Below are positions 45,430-56,331 of a stretch of DNA of 64,000 nt, one piece after another. Origin of the DNA: Campanula takesimana (taxonomy: Eukaryota > Streptophyta > Magnoliopsida > Asterales > Campanulaceae); assembly GCA_026119855.1 (NCBI GenBank), contig JAOWBW010000105.1, forward strand, positions 806,001 to 870,000. The letters run 5' to 3'. The first letter of the stretch is position 1. Every line of letters begins with the position of its first letter. The position numbers were made by a program, and so were the translations under genes. The notes beneath the pieces were generated by a model. That model worked only from the letters and a program-made list of their open reading frames with translations, ran no database searches and had not been told where the DNA came from.

Positions 45430-45576
45430 GGGGGAAACAAGTTCCTCTATAAGTTATAAAAAGTCATGTTTTTATAAGATTTAAGGTTTAGGGTTTAAGG
45501 TTTAGGGTTTCATGTTTAAGGTTTAAGGGTTAAAAACATGACTTTTTATAACTTATGGAGGAACTAGTTTCCCCCA
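45430..45576. mobile_element. Small foldback with telomere-like centre, copy 2
   Basis: GGGGGAAACAAGTTCCTCTAT pairs with its inverse TATGGAGGAACTAGTTTCCC. The centre has several GGTTTAGGGTTTAAGG units close to the plant telomere repeat TTTAGGG. Copy 1 is at 38586-38715. Confidence 0.7.
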
Positions 45577-45699
45577 AAACACACTCTATATTTTTTTATG
45601 GCAAAGATTTATATATATTCTTCTAATTTTCTTTCCAAACAATTAGTTTTACACGTATAATTAAAAACATGTCGAGTTAAGTTTAGTTAATCAAATTAT

Positions 45700-45739
<40 letters not shown>

Positions 45740-45741
<2 letters not shown>

Positions 45742-45937
45742 TAGGTGCTCAAATGAGAACCTAAATATCGTGATAACCATGAGAACTTGGATACATTAGG
45801 TAAGAACCTAATATATCCAAGTAATGTATCCAATGTATCCAAGTGAACCATTGGATACATTAGTTTTTACCTAATGTATCCAATGTATCCAAGTTCTCAC
45901 GGTTCTCACGATATTTAGGTTCTCACGGGAGCACGTC
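45740..45937. mobile_element. Micron-like foldback in a (TA)n tract, copy 1
   Basis: GAGAACCTAAATATCGTGA at the left inverts as TCACGATATTTAGGTTCTCA at the right, enclosing repeats of GGATACATTAGGTAAGAACC. Both sides are (TA)n. Confidence 0.75.
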
Positions 45938-45957
45938 TATATATATATATATATATA

Positions 45958-46182
45958 GTCGTGCTCCTGTGAGAACCTAAATATCGTGAGAACTGTGAAA
46001 ACTTGATACATTAGGTAAGAACCTAATGTATCCAAGTAATGTATCCAAGTGAACAATTGGATACATTAGTTTTTACCTAATGTATCCAAGTAATGTATCC
46101 AATGTATACCATTGGATACATTTGGTAAAAACGTAATGTATCCAAGTTCTCACGATATTTAGATTCTCACAGGAGCACGACC
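45958..46182. mobile_element. Micron-like foldback in a (TA)n tract, copy 2
   Basis: GTCGTGCTCCTGTGAGAACC and its inverse near 46163-46182. Same family as 45740-45937 and separated from it only by (TA)n. Confidence 0.75.
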
Positions 46183-46190
46183 ATATATAA

Positions 46191-46192
<2 letters not shown>

Positions 46193-46238
<46 letters not shown>
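46193..46238. repeat. (CA)n microsatellite
   Basis: About 45 bp of CA repeats after the second Micron-like element. Confidence 0.9.
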
Positions 46239-46240
<2 letters not shown>

Positions 46241-46844
46241 CTTCCGTCTCAAACTAATCGCTAGTAAATGTGAATGTATGGGAATTAAAAATATATGAGA
46301 CGCCCAAAACAGAAATAAGTGAATAAAGATACCTCGTGATCTTTATTTCCTTTTCTTTAGAATTATATTTTTAGTCCTACTTTATTTCCTAAACTTAGTT
46401 TGTGTAGGATTCTAATTACTTTGCTTGTAACACAATTTAGGACTCTTGGGTATTTATATTGCTTTCTGATATCAATACAATTTGACTTTCCCTTTTACCT
46501 AAATCTATATGGTAACCGGGGCAAGAACAAAATTTTATTTTGCCCCTCCACTACCCATGGCATAAACACCACCGCAACCCTAGATGGCAGCCAACGACTC
46601 TTCTTTAAACTTCCCAAATTACCCTTTCTATCTCTTATTATTAACTTAATGCAAATAAAGACTCCTTTCTCTCTTCAACTACCTTACACAAACCAAGGAA
46701 GCATTAAAGATGGACATTTTGGTCTAAAAGACCAAATAAAAGCTAAAACAACTTATAAAAAGGGACAAAATTGAGAGTCTAAAACGACTTATATTAAAGA
46801 ATGGAGGGAGTATCATTTAAAATCTCAAACTACTTAGGAGTGTA
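46239..46844. other. Intergenic with decayed Stowaway ends
   Basis: CTCCTTCCGTCTCAAACTAAT at 46239 and GAATGGAGGGAG near 46800 look like unpaired MITE ends. No gene recognised. Confidence 0.4.
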
Positions 46845-47085
46845 CTCCCTCCGTTTCATTTAAGTTGTAACATGGGTTGTGAAGCATAAAAATTAAGAAA
46901 AGAAAATAATGAGTGGTTGGGAGGAAGAGAGAGAATGAATGGAGAATAATGAGTGGTTGGGAGGAAGAGAGAGAATGAGTGGAGGATTATAAAAGTAATA
47001 AACACTTTCCTTATTTGGTAATGTTGCAACTTAAGTGAAATGTCAAAAACGGCAAAATGTTGCAACTTAAATGAAACGGAGAGAG
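46845..47085. mobile_element. Stowaway-type MITE, 241 bp
   Basis: CTCCCTCCGTTTCATTTAAG and CTTAAATGAAACGGAGAGAG are inverse; TA on both sides. An internal direct repeat GAATAATGAGTGGTTGGGAG near 46905 and 46943. Confidence 0.87.
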
Positions 47086-47127
47086 TATTAATTAATTTTA
47101 TGGGGGTGTATCAACACCCAAACATAT

Positions 47128-47256
47128 GAGTCCAGATCTCATGTGCCCTCCATGTACCCCTCCCTGTGCCCCTCCTCTAATCTGAACCGTTTATGTTGAT
47201 AATGTAAACGGTCGAGATTAAAGGGGGACCGGGAAGGGCACAAGAGATCTCCTCTC
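47128..47256. mobile_element. Mutator-type MITE, 129 bp
   Basis: GAGTCCAGATCTCATGTGCCC and GGGCACAAGAGATCTCCTCTC ends with a 9-bp TSD CAAACATAT (47119-47127 and 47257-47265). Confidence 0.82.
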
Positions 47257-47324
47257 CAAACATATCCCCATGCTTTCCCAAATCCCAATCACGCCCTCAG
47301 TTTCTTTCTCTTCATATACATATA

Positions 47325-47609
47325 CTCCCTCCGGACTCAATTATAAGCAACAAAAGTGTGTTTTTTTTTTTACCTAAATATAAGCAACTCTAAGGGATTT
47401 CAAGACTATTTAATACTCTCTTACCAAAACTGTCCCTATTTAATTATTCATTTTCAAATACAAGTGCACATTTATTACACATTTAATATGAGGATATATT
47501 AGTAATTTTAACATGTTTTTATTATAAAATCAAGACAATTAACTAACTTAACTACTTTCTAATAGGTGTGATTTTAGTTATTTTTTATTATATTTGAGAC
47601 CGGAGGGAG
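47325..47609. mobile_element. Stowaway-type MITE flanked by a 39-bp direct repeat
   Basis: CTCCCTCCGGACTCAATTATA and TATATTTGAGACCGGAGGGAG ends with TA. The 39 bp before and after it (47287-47325 and 47614-47652) are identical, far more than the 2-bp Stowaway duplication. Confidence 0.85.
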
Positions 47610-47846
47610 TACAAATCACGCCCTCAGTTTCTTTCTCTTCATATACATATACAGAGGGTGTACAACCTCCATTAAAGTCCAAAACACACACACGGAATTC
47701 CTATTTCCAGTTCCCCAAAATTCAACACTCTCCCTCCCTCCCTCTCTTAACCTTCTTTCTCTCTCTAGGCTAGACTCCTCAAATCCCAAAGCCTCTCCCC
47801 TCTTTTTCAACCGACGGTCACCCAGTTCTGTAAAGTTCACTCTTCA

Positions 47847-47873
47847 CATGCTCTCTCTCTCTCTCTCTCTCTG
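47847..47873 (+). repeat. (CT)n tract in the 5' UTR
   Basis: About 26 bp of CT repeats roughly 100 bp before the start codon of the 149-aa gene. Such tracts are common in plant 5' UTRs and core promoters. Confidence 0.6.
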
Positions 47874-47970
47874 ATTTCACTTTGATTATGGCGTAAAGAT
47901 TCCTCCACCAATTTCCAAACTGCCATTAACTGACTTTCTTCTAACTTCCAAGAACTTTGATATAGCGAAA

Positions 47971-50900
47971 ATGGGCCAAGGTGATCGATGGGGTTTGTCG
48001 CCAACTGAAGCGCCATTGTATATCCAAAGAGATGATCACTGGAGACATTTTGATAACTCTGTCAACGCTATTTCTTTTGGGTTTGTTGCTACTGCCATTC
48101 TTATCTCCATGTTCCTTGTCATGGCCATTTTTGAGAGGTTTCTTAGAACTACTTCTCCAGCCTTGTCGCCGTCCGGTGACCGGAATCATGGTTCTGACAT
48201 TGAGTCTCAATTGGGTTTCAATGCCAAGCTTGCTCATCCTTCTCCTAAAGTGAGTGTCATCTCACCCCTTCCCTTCTTCATACTGCTCATAACGTGTTTG
48301 TGAAAATGATTTCCCGTTCTCTTCTTCCCCCACAGCCCACTAGCAAATGGTTATCATTCAGATTTTCCCCAACAATTCCATCTTGTGTCAAATTAAACCG
48401 GTTGTTCATAATTTCTTTAACACAGATTCATTTTCTCAACTTTTTTTTTTAAAAAAAAAAAAAAAAAAAAAAAGTTTACATGCCTTTATTATGCAGTTTG
48501 GATTATAGTCTTGGTGATGCAGACTGTGATGATTGTTTGTCTGACATAAAGTTATTGCTTTTTCTATATTGTGTATTTTTTGTGTCTTTATTTTATTAGT
48601 ACTAGTTCTACTAATGTTTTACACTTATTATATTAAGTGACTGATGTTTATTTTGAGCTGTTCCTGTAAGTTAACTGGTTAATCTTTCACTTTTCAGATT
48701 TCTTAATTTTACTTTTATGCTCCTTCTCCACTATCATACCTAAAACATTCTGATAAGGAAATGCAACTCTCAACTGGGTTCATGGGTTTTGCAAATTCTC
48801 CCAAAATGTTATATTCTTGATGGGGTTTTTGAAACTTTTATAAAGCTTCTGTTTTTCTTTTGAATAATGCTATGTTCTTTTAGGGTCACTATATGTTAAT
48901 TGCCAAAAGTGATTTTTGAGTAGTCTTGTTTGAGAGCTTTCATATGGCCCTCTTTGCTATGAAAACTGACCATGCTCCCTACAGCATTTTTCTGTCTGAT
49001 ATTTCACATCTGTCCTATGTATAATTTGGGGGGGGGGGGGGGGGGGGGGACCTAGATAGAATGCCAGGATGCATTTCTTTTTTCTAGCATAAGCCTCCTG
49101 GATAAATGAGGGTTGGATAACACTTTCTTAAATCACTATGAACATGAATTTAAGAATATTCTGCCAAGTAGAATGTTGAGTAAGATTCATGTAGCTGCAG
49201 CTAGTAAATTAGGGAGAATGCTGAAATTCAGTTGTAAAATAACTATAAATGAAAAACTTGTACATAAGCTAAGTAAAATTTCTTGGTAGAAACATACATA
49301 GCTTGTTTTGAAATTCAAATTGGAATTTTCTTGGTAATATACTTTGGTATTCGTTACCCTGGTTTATTTACACGAAATTTTTATCTATGGGTTCCATTTT
49401 CCACTTGGTGAGTGCCCGAATTTCGGAATCTGGTAATGGAATACGGATATGGGTCTAAACTAATTGTTTATTTTTATATATGAAAAAGAAAACTTAGCAT
49501 TAATTAGCAATGTGATTTCTTTTCTTTATTCTATTAGCATGTGGATGCTCCCCCTTGGTTTTATGAATTATAACTCTATATTCTTTTCTTGAATATGATT
49601 ATCTGAGACAATGGCCCATGTACCCCAAGAAAAATGCTAGCTGTTTTTTTTGGCCCCAACTCTCCATTAAAGACTTTGAGGGACTATATGTCTGCTTGTA
49701 GCTATTGCAAAATTTGGTGATTAGCTTACCAATACGACACTGTCCCGTTTGGCCCATCACTGGCAATCTTTATGATGCCCCCAACATCATCTCATGGCCA
49801 CCATTTGGGTTTGAGTAATACCTTTCTTGGCTGTCAAGTCTTAGTTTATTTCATTCCTTCTTGCTTCGACTAGTGTATAAGTATAATGCCCATCTTGCCA
49901 ACTAAATAAAGCACATGGATCTTGAGTTGAGTCATCTCTCTGTTTTCTTGTTCTATTATTGTGTTTATGTGGGTAAAACAAGAACTGTAAGTAAGAGGAA
50001 GAAGTATTTACTTTAAGTTTAGAATGATGCTACGGAAGGCAGAAAGTAAATTAATTGGAGAAATTATAATCTTGTTTAAAGTGGGGAAATTATGGGCTAG
50101 ATAATCCCATTCAAAAGCATGCAAATTCTTTGTTGCATTTACGTGAAATAAAAATTGGCAAAATTTTATGAATCTTCAGAGTAGGGATTCTAAACCCTCG
50201 AGTTAAGTATAATAAGAATTTAATTGTTGAGGTTTTTTCTTAATACTAAGTAGACATGGGGTTTGTAATCTATGGTTTGTCAGGAAGAATCCAATGATTT
50301 AGATTTCAGAATGCAGTGAAGATTTCATATACAAATATCTTCCCATGTGAAGTCGGTCAGTGAATAAATATATTCGTAACTTGGCTCGATCAAATAATGA
50401 AGGGCGGTTTTGTGCAACTGCACGCACAACTACAATAGTATTTGTTTATATCCTCGTAAAATATGATTTTTTCCATTTTATAACAATGAATGAGTCAGGT
50501 ATTTCTTGTCAGTTACCTTGACAGTGTTATCACCTCTCTAGTTGATTATGCAAAATTGTCAAAGTGGTGCCGAATGTTTAAATTAAAATAATGTGGCTGT
50601 TTTTATTGTCTTATACATTATTGGGTTTGGTGCATAAAAAAAGGAAAAGGTTAGCAATTAGCCTTTTTTATACTGAGGGAAACTTGTGTCGGGTTTATAT
50701 TATTCTTAAATATAAATTTGCTAGGTTGAAATTAGTCATGGCCTCCATAGAAACCAGTAATGGTTTAGGTGAACCGTAAGTTTTGTTTCTATGTTATCCT
50801 GTTCTCAATTGTCGGATGTTGTTTACTGCATATTATTTGAAAATAATGAATATGAGCGTTCTATAGTCAAAAATTATAGGATGATGTCTACTGATGACCC

Positions 50901-51701
50901 TAAAGAGAATGGCACAAGCTCTTGGCTTGATATGAATTTGTACGATTACCTTTTTAAATTTTAGCTCAATTCCAAAACTTAGGCTTATTGGAAATTAAGA
51001 ATACCAAACTTAAAGCCTAATGCTTCAATTCAATGGACCTCTGCTAAGTTTCAACAGATGACTTAGATTTAGTAGCTATCACCTCACCATTTGCAAATAC
51101 TAAGCAAGAGTGATCGTTCCTTGTTTCTGGCTGCTGTTTTGCGTAATACGATAAAACATCTAAACATTATGCTGACTTGACCATGTGAAGTTTAACCTGT
51201 TGCTTGTAATGACCCCCTGATGGTAGATCAAGGGATGAAGTTTTATTCGGCTCATGTGGGATCCACATTGGGCCTGATTAATCTTGACCAATGATCAACA
51301 AATTGGGGGCGTGACACCTGTCCCCACCCTTGGCTATAGCGGAGCAGCCACACTTTGTCTTGGATTGACATGCCTTGTTTTGGGATATCTGTGTGTTTGT
51401 GTGTGACATGGGTGTGCGTTAAACATTTTTATGGTGATATTTGATTAGAAGTTACGTTAATTTTTCTACCAGATGTGGGCAAAGCTATATATATTTGAAT
51501 TAACAGCTTCATCGCCTATTATGTTTACAGGTAGGGGTGAAAGCGAGAGAAGTTTCAGTGCTGATGCCTGGAGAAAGGATTCCTACCTTCATTGCTCAGC
51601 CAGCTCCTAAGCCATGCCCACAAGAGCGTTCACCGTGGCCTTCCCATCACCATGTTTCTTTCCCGAAGTTCATCTCAAACATCACCTCAAGGTCAAACTA
51701 A
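47971..51701 (+). CDS. Single-pass membrane protein, 149 aa, two exons
   Basis: Exon 1 47971-48249 (93 codons), donor AAA|GTGAGT; intron 48250-51530 (3281 bp); acceptor TTTACAG|GTA; exon 2 51531-51701 (57 codons including TAA). Phase 0, and the joined frame is open. Residues 1-31 are polar (MGQGDRWGLSPTEAP), about 32-54 form one hydrophobic helix (FGFVATAILISMFLVMAIF), and the rest is Pro-rich and basic (VLMPGERIPTFIAQPAPKPC, SFPKFISNITSRSN). No signal peptide is needed if the helix is a signal anchor. I recognise it only as an uncharacterised plant protein; function unknown. The exon 2 call rests on frame, splice sites and the hydrophilic tail. Confidence 0.75.
48250..51530 (+). other. Intron of the 149-aa gene
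   Basis: AT-rich and T-rich, 3.3 kb. Contains T10A23 (48441-48473) and a run of about 24 G (49027-49050), the latter likely to be length-variable. A 112-bp LTR-like remnant lies at 51205-51316. No gene on either strand recognised. Confidence 0.65.
51205..51316. mobile_element. Possible deleted solo LTR of a gypsy element
   Basis: TGTAATGACCCC...GGGGGCGTGACA resembles the ends of the Tekay-like LTR at 13319 (TGTAGCGACCCC, GGGGCGCGACA) but is only 112 bp. I see no matching TSD. Confidence 0.35.
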
Positions 51702-52276
51702 AAAAATAAACGGAGAGATGAAACGCTCATCCGGTCTTGCTCTATATAGTTAGTAAATGAAAACATATTCATGATATGCACTCGATTTGTAAGACATGTA
51801 CCCATAATTGAAGACCCCAAGCAACCATTTGTTACGGGTAAGATTTTCTATGATCGTCACTACCCAGCATATCAATTGGGTGTGAGTTTAAGTCTACCAG
51901 TTATTTGTATTTAGTTGGAAATTAAATTTGGATTTGAAGCAGTAAGAAAGATAGCCCAACTCTTTTTTCCCCTAGGCTATTTGTATCTGTGTAAATATAT
52001 TATTTTCTGTGTTAATGTCAAGGTAAATTTTGAGTGCCCTACCAGTATTCATAGAAAGAGAGGTGGGGGACTTTTTTTTTTTTCTACCTCGGCCATTTAC
52101 ATTTCCTGGATTGTTTATTTAATTCAAATCTCTATGATTTTACTGCTAATTTATTAGCAAATTGTTGAAAACCTGGGGAAAGGAACTTGGAAGCAACAAT
52201 GTGTGGATTGCATTCTCTTTTTAGAGTAAATGATTTTTGGCATACTCATGTTGGTGGTCTGATGTTTTTATATAGA
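51702..52276. other. 3' flank of the 149-aa gene and intergenic
   Basis: No further gene. A run of T lies near 52073. Confidence 0.4.
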
Positions 52277-52520
52277 CTCCCTCCGTCCCAGAAAGATAGT
52301 CCATTTTTTTTCGTTGTTACTAACTTTTAGCAATTATAAAGGCTACTTATAATTATGTTAGTGTGAATCTAAAAATTGGTATTAATAGTATTTATAATGG
52401 TGCTTCAATAACAATTTCAAAAATTTCATTAGAATAATTAAAAGTAGTATTAATTATTGCTCAAAGTTCTCTCGTAATATCCATAAATATAGGAGTACTA
52501 TCATTCTGGGAATGAGGGAG
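52277..52520. mobile_element. Stowaway-type MITE, about 244 bp
   Basis: CTCCCTCCGTCCCAGAAAGAT left, TACTATCATTCTGGGAATGAG inner right end followed by GGAG and TA. Confidence 0.75.
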
Positions 52521-53040
52521 TATCATGTTTCTTTAAAAAAAATCACTTATGTTTATTTTAAAATGTCTTACCTTTCAAAATTTATATTTTCCCTCACTCT
52601 CATTATTTTCTCAATTTCTATTTTGAACAATACGTACTTTTTTTTCTATTTTGAACAATAAATTTGGGTGGTTTAAATTATCTGAATGAAAATCTGAAAG
52701 TTGTTTGTGTTAGTATTGTTGAAAATATAATCATTGAATTTTTGTTAGGATAATTTAATCAACTCAAACTTATTTTTCAAAATATCTTCGTAGTAGTTAC
52801 GAACGAACATCATTTTAATACGAACGGAGTATTTATTACTCCTTTCGTCCCAAACTTATTATTTTCGTTTTGGGCGTCTCGTATTTATGGTTACTTACCC
52901 TAAATATTCTATTTTCTCTCTCCTTCCCACTCACAACAACTATCAACTATCTCATTTTCTCTCTTTCTCACTCACAGCACTTTAAAATAATAATAATAAT
53001 AATAATTCGTGTATTCAATTTTAGCAACCATAAGTTTGAG
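52521..53040. other. Intergenic with a partial Stowaway
   Basis: CTCCTTTCGTCCCAAACTTAT at about 52841 is a MITE left end; (AAT)n at 52985-53006. No gene recognised. Confidence 0.4.
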
Positions 53041-53042
53041 GA

Positions 53043-53650
53043 GTCGGTCTTGTGAAAAACACGTTTTACGCTAAGCTAAGGAAAAACGTGTTTTTCCCAA
53101 TTGTCTTCTCTAATATGTGCTTTCTCTAATATTACAAAGTGCCTGTTGTAATATTACACTTATAAATATTCAAGCAAACACTTTTATACATTCAAATAGA
53201 CATTTTTAGTGGTAGTTTTAAGACTGACTGTCTTACTATAACAAAGTGCCTCTTGGAATATTGAAAAATGTCACTTACATTGTCAACAAGTGTTTGGTGG
53301 GTTTTTAAAATTTTCAAAACAAGTGCCTGCCCTAGTATTAAAAAGTGCCTCCTGTAGTATTGCAAAATGTCTCCTATATTGTAAAAAAGTGCCTAGTGAG
53401 TTTTTGTAAGTGTCAAGCGAGTTTTTCTAAATTCTAAAACAAGTGTCTGCCTTAGTATAAAAAGTGCCTCCTGTAGTATTGCAAAATGCCTACTACAGTG
53501 TAAAAAAGTGTCTGGTGGGATTTCGTAAGTTCCAGATATTTGCAAAAATACCACCGCATCTTTTAGTAACGTTCCGTTTATTTACAAAAATGCCACTCCG
53601 CATAAAAAAAACACGTTTTACACTAAAACGTGTTTTTCCCAAGATTTTCT
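53043..53650. repeat. ACACGT-ended repeat element, copy 3 (diverged)
   Basis: Ends carry AAAAACACGTTTTACGC with AAAAACGTGTTTTTCCC at the left, and ACACGTTTTACACT with AAAACGTGTTTTTCCC at the right. The inside is a degenerate minisatellite of AAGTGCCTCCTGTAGTATTG. Shares CAAAAATGCCAC and end palindromes with 37955 and 40099 but has a different minisatellite. Confidence 0.6.
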
Positions 53651-54396
53651 GAACTTTGAGACGGAACTAGTCTTTGAACGAGGAAGTAGTGTATTGGGCT
53701 GGTTTAATGCCTGCTTTTGGTGGGCTTTTCATAAGTAATTTCGGCTATTAGTTTGGTCCAAAGCTACTAGTTTATGTGGGGAGGGGGGGGGGTTGCATTT
53801 GAGATTTGTAGAGCAAAGGGCCAGCGTAATGGAGCACAGAGCGCTAGAGTGACTTATGAAATCACTACCGGGCCTTATGTTGGATTTGGGCTTCATAATG
53901 CTTAAAAACTACTACTAGTATAATGATTCATGGGTTTTTTCTCAGTTTCGTATTATAACTTGCAACAAAATTGATGTCAAACTCTTTTACGAAATAAATT
54001 TCTTACTTTCTATTTCCGTTTGTCATAAAATAAATATTTTTTTTAATAAAAATAGGGTATAAAGTTTGGTAATCTTCTTATACTACTCATTTTAATAGGC
54101 ACAAGTATTGCAATGTGTAGAGATACAAACCGAGATTCCCATATATTTTTGGATATCTCTTCATATATGTTTGTATATATTTTTCTATTAGTAGTATGCA
54201 AATTAGGTAGGATATATATTGTGAGCTAAATTATAGGAGTAGTAGTAGAGTAGTAGTCCTCCTCTCCAAAGAAGAATCCAATGTATATATAATGTATGTA
54301 CTCGGCACATTAAGGATCAAGGAAATAAACTGATTTTATTTTCCCCATATTATTTCTCTCGGTTCTAACTTGGCACCAAAGCCCGATTTTAAGACT
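53651..54396. other. Region before the second copia; possible decayed 5' LTR
   Basis: A run of G at 53779-53791. TGGCACCAAAGC at 54371-54382 differs from the usual primer site TGGTATCAGAGC at three positions and may be its mutated form; the LTR before it could not be bounded. Confidence 0.35.
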
Positions 54397-54816
54397 ATGG
54401 CCGGCGACAACGAAACTCAGAAACCCGGAGTTGAAAATTCCGGCAAAGGTAAGGAGATCAAGGAAGAAAAGAGATCTCCTTATTTTCTTTCTTCAAGTGA
54501 CAATCCAGGAATGATTATTACCCATGTTCAGTTGAAGGGTGAGAATTATGAAGAATGGGCACGAGTTTTCAAAGGATCGCTTCGAGCGAAGACGAAAACC
54601 GGATTCATTGATGGCAGAATCTTGTGTCCTGACGATGTTGATGAAGCGGACCAATGGTGGACGGTGAATTCCATGATTGTCTCACGGATTTTTAATACGA
54701 TTGAGCCGACTCTTCGCTCCACTATTACATATGTGGACGAAGCGAAGGTTTTGTGGGATGATTTGAAGGAACGGTTTTCAATGGGGGAATGGACCGAAAA
54801 CTCAACAATTGAAGGC
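54397..54816 (+). pseudogene. Copia gag, N-terminal part
   Basis: ATG at 54397: MAGDNETQKPGVENSGKGKE, then the copia gag core (LKGENYEEWARVFKGSLRAK, AKVLWDDLKERFSMG). A run of five G at 54782-54786 carries one G too many, so the frame is lost about ten codons before the LTR insertion. The rest of gag resumes after the LTR in the shifted frame. Confidence 0.85.
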
Positions 54817-56326
54817 TGTTGGGTTTCCAAGTAACATGCGCAGCGGAATATAGCAATTAAAATTTTAAGAAACCCAAAGCCATGGATCCGTTCATATGAT
54901 TAAATCAAATACAACAAGATGAATAGAGGAATAACTAACCCTTGATGTCTATGAACTTTTCTCTTTGGTCTTGGTGGAAATCTTGAAGCTTTATCACGAA
55001 CAAATCACGAACTTTGTAAGATGATAAAATTCACCCTCTAGCGGTATCCACACTTCGAACGAATATCATAGGAACTTCTTCGATCTTGGTTGCTAGACCA
55101 ATAATTGTAAAACACGTTTTCACAATTTAATGAAGAACTATATGGAATTTATTTGTGAATTATTTTGTTCCTCAATCAATGATATCTTAGAACAAAATAA
55201 AATCTCTCTCAAACTCTTTGAGACTCACAAAATTACTTATCAATATGGTCTGTTCGAATTGGGGTTTTTATACACAATTAAGACCTATTCCAAATAGGAA
55301 TCTTGTGCCAAAAACCTTCCTAAATCGAATTAGGAATTATTCTGCCGCCAGACCGAGCGCCCGCCCGGTACCACCCGAGCGCCCGCTCATTTGGGCAGAA
55401 GGTCAAGGCCTTTTCCGGCTTATTCAGGCGCCCGCCTGGTTCAACCCAAGCGCCCGCTTGGTTGACCAGGAGGCCCAGAATAATTCCAGAAATTCCCTTG
55501 AGGTCCTTCGACCCTAAATTCCAATACAGTCCTTTTATTTAAGATTCGTTCTATTGTGTGTGACCCTCTAAGATTATACTAAGTTGGCAATGGGTTCAAA
55601 CATGATCCCATAAGATATGATTAGGTTCTAGCAAACCGTCATACCTACCCAAATAGTATAACTAGATACAAGTTCGCATTCCTTTAGAATATGTCACAAC
55701 CCCTTTGTCCACGATGTCATTGAACACAAGTCATGGTCAAACAGTCAACTTGTTTTGTTCAATACTTTCTCGATTCCGAATATGTTGATAATTCAAATGC
55801 TATTGATCCAATCAATCCATTTAAGTCCGGCCGAACATTTCATCAACATCATTCCTTCGAGGGGCCCAAGCTTGACATCTCTCCGTGGAGGGACAAACCC
55901 ATTTAGCTTATTATTCTTCCCAACGGGAATCCGATTATGCCAATCATACCCTTTATAACTACCGTGTTAAGGTAGCGTTTGAATATGTCAAACACAATGT
56001 TCATCAAGTGGAAGACTATAATAACTTCATGTCTAAGGATTCAAATGACATAACTAATATGAGATATATGTTCGACATAGACCATGACATAAATCTCATA
56101 CAGCGGGTCATGTCCAATACCTTGTTCTAAACAAGTACCCATAAATCTAACATGATCATCCCATGATCATTTAGCCTTTATACTAGTGCTTAACAAGTAC
56201 TAGAGATGGGGATTATTATATGTAAACATGAACAACAATAATAATCAAAACATCTCTTTATTGATATGAAATAAATGATAACAATTACAACGTTTATTAA
56301 ACGTGCCTAGGGCACCACTACCAACA
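54817..56326 (-). mobile_element. Solo LTR E, 1510 bp
   Basis: TGTTGGGTTTCC...ACTACCAACA with TSD AAGGC at 54812-54816 and 56327-56331. Minus orientation from the TATA candidate GTATAAAAA (plus 55265-55273). Same family as the remnant at 59354-60571 (shared GTGTGTGACC, AAGTTGGCAATG, GAATATGTCAAACA). Confidence 0.88.
55355..55470. promoter_or_regulatory. Phased CGNNCG cassette, copy E
   Basis: GAGCGCCCGC at 55355 and 55377, then GGCGCCCGCC at 55437 and AGCGCCCGCT at 55459. Core centres 55360.5/55382.5 and 55441.5/55463.5, both pairs 22 bp apart. The nearest site is about 82 bp upstream of the minus-strand TATA candidate. Confidence 0.75.
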
Positions 56327-56331
56327 AAGGC

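Noticed and set aside
50591..50779. 62-codon frame inside the intron
   Set aside because: No domain, no splice support, expected by chance in 3.3 kb.
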